Assembly (NCBI GenBank): GCA_900766355.1
Contig: CAAFVD010000119.1
Span: 1-64,000 of the forward strand
DNA: 64,000 nt
Direction of reading: 5' to 3'
Source of the DNA: Candidatus Gastranaerophilales bacterium
GTDB taxonomy: Bacteria; Cyanobacteriota; Vampirovibrionia; Gastranaerophilales; Gastranaerophilaceae
In this document: positions 60,598 through 64,000 of the stretch, piece after piece
How the letters are laid out: each line of letters starts with the position of its first letter
How positions within the stretch are numbered: position 1 is the stretch's first letter
Translations under genes and position numbers: made by a program
The notes under the pieces: model-generated
Seen by the model: the letters and a program-made list of their open reading frames with translations, nothing else
Told to the model about the DNA's origin: nothing
Databases searched by the model: none

Positions 60598-61944
60598 TTA
60601 AACCTCAACATTTGCCATCATTTCAACAAGTGTATTAACCGTTGAATCCATAGAAACAATATCTGATGTTCTTTGTTGCAAAAACGCATTAATTTGAGGC
60701 ATCATCTCGATAGCAGTATCAAGTTTCGGGTTACTTCCTGGTTGATACATACCTACATCAATCAAATCCTTGTTTTCTCTATAAAGAGATAATAATGTTC
60801 TTAATTTACCTGCCGCCACTTTATGTTCGGGAGTAGCAATCGCAGACATCAACCTCGAAATACTTCCCAAAACATCAATTGCTGGATAATGATTACTTTC
60901 AGCAACTTTTCTTGATAAGAAAATGTGACCGTCAACAATACCACGCACAATATCAACAATAGGGTCCGAAATATCATCACCTTCCATCAATACAGTGTAT
61001 AAAGCAGTAATAGAACCTTTAGGACTATTACCAGCTCTTTCTAAAACTTTTTGTAGCCATGAGAATATAGACGGTGGATAACCCTTCATTGTAGGAGGTT
61101 CACCAATAGACAAACCAACTTCACGTCCAGCCATTGCACAACGTGTAACAGTATCTGTCATCAAGAACACTTTTTTACCTTGATCTCTAAAATATTCACA
61201 TACGGCAGTTGCAGTCAAAAGTGCTTTTTGTCTAATCAAAGGTGGTTGGTCACCAGTTGAACATACAAGTACAGATTTCCTCATACCTTCTGTACCTAAA
61301 GAATCTTCTACAAACTCTTTAACCTCACGACCACGTTCTCCGATAAGAGCAACTACGTTGACATCAGCATCGGAATTTCTTGCAATCATACCCAAAAGTG
61401 TACTTTTACCAACACCTGAACCCGCAAATAAACCTAAACGCTGACCGCACCCCATTGTCATACAACCGTCAATAGCTCTTACACCAGTTGAAAACATTTC
61501 CGTAATAATTGGACGTTCAAACGGCCCAGGAGGTGGGCCTTCAATCGCTCTCCATAACGCACCTGTTGTGTCTAGAGGTTTGCCGTCAATTGGTTCTCCC
61601 ATTGGGTTTATTAAACGACCCAATAAAAAATCTCCAACAGGAATAATAATTGGATTTCCTGTAGACTCTACCAAACTACCCTGACCAATTCCTGTTCCGT
61701 CCATAAGCAAAAGTAACTGTGCAGTTTCCCCCTTGAACGCAACAACCTCAGCTGGTTTTTTTTCTCCATTATATGTTTCGATATAACATAAATCACCAAT
61801 CTTCAACCCTGGAAGCTTAACTTCAACTGTTAGCCCAAGAAGTTTTGATACAGTACCTTTGAACTGATACAACTGAGTTCTATCAAGTGTCGTTGAAACA
61901 TGTTGTTTTAAATTTTGAAAATATTCATCGTATGGTAAAGTCAT
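60598..61944 (-). CDS. fliI: FliI/SctN-family type III export ATPase
   Basis: 448-aa hexameric ATPase that powers or energises substrate unloading in flagellar or type III export. Walker A GSGVGKS at 175-181, ALIGERGREVKEF, the Walker B region KKVFLMTDTVTRCAMAGREVGLS, and GEPPTMKGYPPSIFSWLQKVLERAG, all diagnostic of FliI/YscN rather than F1 beta. It is isolated from fliJ (7083-7526) and from fliH and fliF, and sits next to the 762-aa repeat protein. It may be the only FliI or a dedicated paralogue. Confidence 0.93.
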   Translation of the reverse strand: MTLPYDEYFQNLKQHVSTTLDRTQLYQFKGTVSKLLGLTVEVKLPGLKIGDLCYIETYNGEKKPAEVVAFKGETAQLLLLMDGTGIGQGSLVESTGNPIIIPVGDFLLGRLINPMGEPIDGKPLDTTGALWRAIEGPPPGPFERPIITEMFSTGVRAIDGCMTMGCGQRLGLFAGSGVGKSTLLGMIARNSDADVNVVALIGERGREVKEFVEDSLGTEGMRKSVLVCSTGDQPPLIRQKALLTATAVCEYFRDQGKKVFLMTDTVTRCAMAGREVGLSIGEPPTMKGYPPSIFSWLQKVLERAGNSPKGSITALYTVLMEGDDISDPIVDIVRGIVDGHIFLSRKVAESNHYPAIDVLGSISRLMSAIATPEHKVAAGKLRTLLSLYRENKDLIDVGMYQPGSNPKLDTAIEMMPQINAFLQQRTSDIVSMDSTVNTLVEMMANVEV

Positions 61945-62079
61945 ATCAAAAACATTTTAGCATACCAAATTCAAATAGAAAACCCTTTAATATCCGTACT
62001 ATTAATTAAAATATTAAGTTTTCTTTACAAAACAATACGATTTTAGCAATTATATCTTCAATATATACTTATTATATAT

Positions 62080-62595
62080 ATGAATGAATCAACAACAAAT
62101 ACCTTTAATATGCCACAAACAACACCAAAACTAAGTGTTGAACCTAAATCTGTGACAACTCCTGTTCAACCAACTGCTACAACAGTTGATATGACAACTA
62201 CACAAGGTACTATTGCTGAACCTCAAGTTGAGAAACCAGAAGTCAAAGGTTTTGATACAAACAACATAAGCATTCCAACAACTTATGCTCAAAAGCACTT
62301 ATCTGGGCTTAATAAAAACCCATTATTTCAAAAAAATCAAAATGGTGATGAATATTATTTAGTTAGCTCTCTTAAGGATTCATCTGCATTAACACTTTCT
62401 TTCAAAAACGATTTCAAAACACAGGCAGAGAATAGAACAAGTTTTGACCAAGCACGAAATTTTTTCGCAACACAAGATAATGACAACTATACATACGGAC
62501 GTGTATTTTTTAAAGGTAGTTGGATAAACACAAGAACACCTATTGACCCTAACACAAAAGAAGCAATAGGACTTCCTGAAATGTTAATGGCATAA
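62080..62595 (+). CDS. Hypothetical protein
   Basis: 171 aa, unrecognised. The N-terminal 65 residues are Thr/Pro/Val-rich and disordered-looking; residues about 68-171 are mixed, aromatic-rich (YYLVSSLKDSSALTLSFKNDF, YGRVFFKGSWINTRTPIDP), and may fold as a small beta domain. No signal peptide. Start has no clear ribosome-binding site. The NAD kinase gene follows 36 nt later from its own promoter. Confidence 0.55.
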   Translation: MNESTTNTFNMPQTTPKLSVEPKSVTTPVQPTATTVDMTTTQGTIAEPQVEKPEVKGFDTNNISIPTTYAQKHLSGLNKNPLFQKNQNGDEYYLVSSLKDSSALTLSFKNDFKTQAENRTSFDQARNFFATQDNDNYTYGRVFFKGSWINTRTPIDPNTKEAIGLPEMLMA

Positions 62596-62596
62596 T

Positions 62597-62625
62597 CTAA
62601 CAAATATTTTATTTTCATATATAAT
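62597..62625 (+). promoter_or_regulatory. Promoter giving a leaderless mRNA for NAD kinase
   Basis: CTAACA (62597-62602), 17 nt and a perfect TATAAT (62620-62625) are followed by six bases and the ATG at 62632; there is no ribosome-binding site. Confidence 0.55.
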
Positions 62626-62631
62626 TACTAT

Positions 62632-63417
62632 ATGAAACTTGCGATTGTAACAAACAAAAATGTAGCCAATACAAAAAAAGTTCTTTCAAAGTTCGAAGAT
62701 GAACTCCAAAAGAACTCTTTAAGTTATGAAATTATAGATATTGACCATTTGAAAAACGGTTTTGATTTTGTTTGCGCAATCGGTGGTGACGGAACAATTC
62801 TTAAAACTGCACGTTTTTATGCGAATTATGATACTCCAATATTAGGTATAAACCTAGGGCGTTTAGGCTTTTTGTCACAATCAAACACTTCTGAGATAGC
62901 AAAAGTTGTTGAACATATCAAAAACAAAACTTATAAAGTTCAAGAACGAACAATGTTAAAATCAGACAATTATACTGCATTGAATGATTTTGTTATAAAA
63001 GGACATTCTTGCACAAGAACTTCAAAGTTTTCATTACAAATCAATAACAAATTTGTATGCGATTATATTGCTGACGGAATAATAATTTCGACACCAACAG
63101 GCTCAACGGCTTATGGACTATCAGCTGGTGGGCCAATATTGTGTCCTGAAATTGATTGCCTTGTAATAGTTCCAATATGTCCACATACACTAACTGCCAG
63201 ACCTCTTGTTGTTCCTACAACAGAGAAAATAACTATAAGCTCTATGGACGAATTATTAACAGTCGCTATTGACGGACAAGAACAAAGTGGCACAGTTAAA
63301 AAAGTTGATATAGAACTTTCACCTAAGAAAGCAAAGCTAGCATTTCTTGGTGATGATGATTTTTATTCTATATTACGTGACAAACTACATTGGGGCATAT
63401 CACCAACCGATAACTAA
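62632..63417 (+). CDS. nadK: NAD kinase
   Basis: Phosphorylates NAD to NADP with ATP. The GGDGT motif (AIGGDGTILKTARFY, about 51), GINLGRLGFLS (about 80-90) and TPTGSTAYGLSAGGPIL are diagnostic of the NAD kinase fold, and 261 aa is a complete small family member. It follows an orphan and precedes a convergent partial gene. Its start is fixed by the promoter. Confidence 0.95.
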   Translation: MKLAIVTNKNVANTKKVLSKFEDELQKNSLSYEIIDIDHLKNGFDFVCAIGGDGTILKTARFYANYDTPILGINLGRLGFLSQSNTSEIAKVVEHIKNKTYKVQERTMLKSDNYTALNDFVIKGHSCTRTSKFSLQINNKFVCDYIADGIIISTPTGSTAYGLSAGGPILCPEIDCLVIVPICPHTLTARPLVVPTTEKITISSMDELLTVAIDGQEQSGTVKKVDIELSPKKAKLAFLGDDDFYSILRDKLHWGISPTDN

Positions 63418-63448
63418 CCTCATCATAGAACATATGATTAGTCTAAAA

Positions 63449-64000
63449 CTACCATTCTTCACCACCACCTCCACCGCTTGAATTTCCACCTGAGGTTTCA
63501 TTTCCGACAACAAAACTATTATTGCTGGTTTCAAAGAAATGTCCTGTCACAACATCATACATACCACACTTATTTGTTATGTTATCTTTAACAGGTACTA
63601 AATGGTAAACCAATTCATCATTCTCATATACTTTTACACCATATATTTTTGCCATTACCCCATTAGAATAACCATTTGCTTGAAACAAATAAGCATTATC
63701 TGGAGATTTAAAAATTCCAGTATCAATAGGTGTACTCACTAATACGTTATTTATATAAATACCATCTTTGGACATTGTTATATTGTACTTAGTATTAAGT
63801 GTAGGAGTTTTTAAATCACTTTGATTCATACTACCAATAACTATACCAAACGCTCTAGGATATGATGAAGATGTCGAATAAGTTGACACAAAAAAGCGTT
63901 CATTATTTGTTGTAGAATAATACCCTAACAAAGTACCAGCACCTGTTGATACATAATTTGTTATAGCAAAATCTATATCCAATTTTGTATTATTTGTAGG
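63449..64000 (-). CDS. LamG-like surface or tail-type protein, C-terminal part (partial)
   Basis: The frame is open to the right edge, so only the last 183 residues are visible. The sequence is beta-sandwich-like (FKSPDNAYLFQANGYSNGVM, then IYGVKVYENDELVYHLVPVK, CGMYDVVTGHFFET), matching C-terminal segments of LamG/concanavalin-type phage-tail and adhesin proteins that I know. The end is GGNSSGGGGGEEW, a Gly-rich tail with an aromatic last residue. A TTG at 63982 is not a credible start because no ribosome-binding site is visible and the frame continues. Confidence 0.6.
   Translation of the reverse strand, partial: PTNNTKLDIDFAITNYVSTGAGTLLGYYSTTNNERFFVSTYSTSSSYPRAFGIVIGSMNQSDLKTPTLNTKYNITMSKDGIYINNVLVSTPIDTGIFKSPDNAYLFQANGYSNGVMAKIYGVKVYENDELVYHLVPVKDNITNKCGMYDVVTGHFFETSNNSFVVGNETSGGNSSGGGGGEEW

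Noticed and set aside
1..64000. CRISPR arrays, tRNA genes, insertion sequences, prophage
   Set aside because: I saw no spaced direct repeats of CRISPR type, no cloverleaf with a T-arm, and no transposase or integrase; the partial LamG-like protein at the right edge alone does not prove a prophage.

Overview
The window is AT-rich, densely coded chromosomal DNA from a flagellated diderm bacterium. FlgH and FlgI (L and P rings), a TolC-family protein, an MCE/MlaD protein and a DUF374 acyltransferase imply an outer membrane. SepF, usual in Cyanobacteria, Firmicutes and Actinobacteria, sits in a pair with YggS/YlmE. Flagella plus SepF plus an outer membrane plus very low GC fits the gut Vampirovibrionia/Melainabacteria (Gastranaerophilales). 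This placement is inference; the roughly 60 bases of 16S rRNA at the left edge could test it.

Layout. 1-62: 5' end of a minus-strand 16S rRNA, then its leader. 0.6-2.9 kb: diguanylate cyclase, sepF-yggS. 3.0-7.5 kb: flgE-flgD-fliK-fliJ. 7.7-10.5 kb: DUF374 acyltransferase, amidase, DacB-like carboxypeptidase. 10.6-16.2 kb: flagellin, a secreted protein, glutaredoxin, rpsP, first flgN-flgK-flgL set. 16.5-24.4 kb: SLH protein, PHP phosphoesterase, secA, a 708-aa orphan. 24.5-27.5 kb: TolC-family protein divergent from MarR-EmrA around a shared palindrome. 27.6-30.4 kb: ferredoxin and mlaD-upp-deoB. 30.6-34.3 kb: orphan, two small winged-helix proteins and a 460-aa membrane-inserting protein. 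34.5-43.2 kb: the main flagellar operon with a second flgN-flgK-flgL set. 43.5-55.7 kb: nadA-mnmA, a dehydrogenase, a candidate structured RNA, tandem WYL regulators, nitroreductase, PPC-domain protein, HAD, ilvE and a two-component operon. 55.8-61.9 kb: unusual helical and surface-type proteins ending with a FliI/SctN-family ATPase. 62-64 kb: orphan, NAD kinase, start of a surface protein.

The most interesting region is 55.8-61.9 kb. A 113-aa protein matches both ends of a 762-aa protein, as if the large one were the small one with a repeat-rich insert. This is the architecture of flagellin-like and other type III exported proteins. Neither has a signal peptide, and a FliI/SctN ATPase gene lies next door, far from fliJ. 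A 285-aa Gly-rich protein in the cluster and a 460-aa protein at 32.4 kb (coiled coil followed by hydrophobic helices, no signal peptide) could be partners. I infer a family of proteins exported by the flagellar or a related type III apparatus.

Other points: several genes start 6-7 nt after a good -10 box with no ribosome-binding site (leaderless mRNAs); a dispersed hairpin repeat with compensatory stem changes lies 3' of three genes; a multi-stem RNA with its own terminator lies at about 46.75-46.97 kb; and an MnmA-like protein lacks the usual distal cysteine. Coordinates of CDS starts have been moved from the longest ORF wherever a ribosome-binding site, signal peptide or promoter decides the start.
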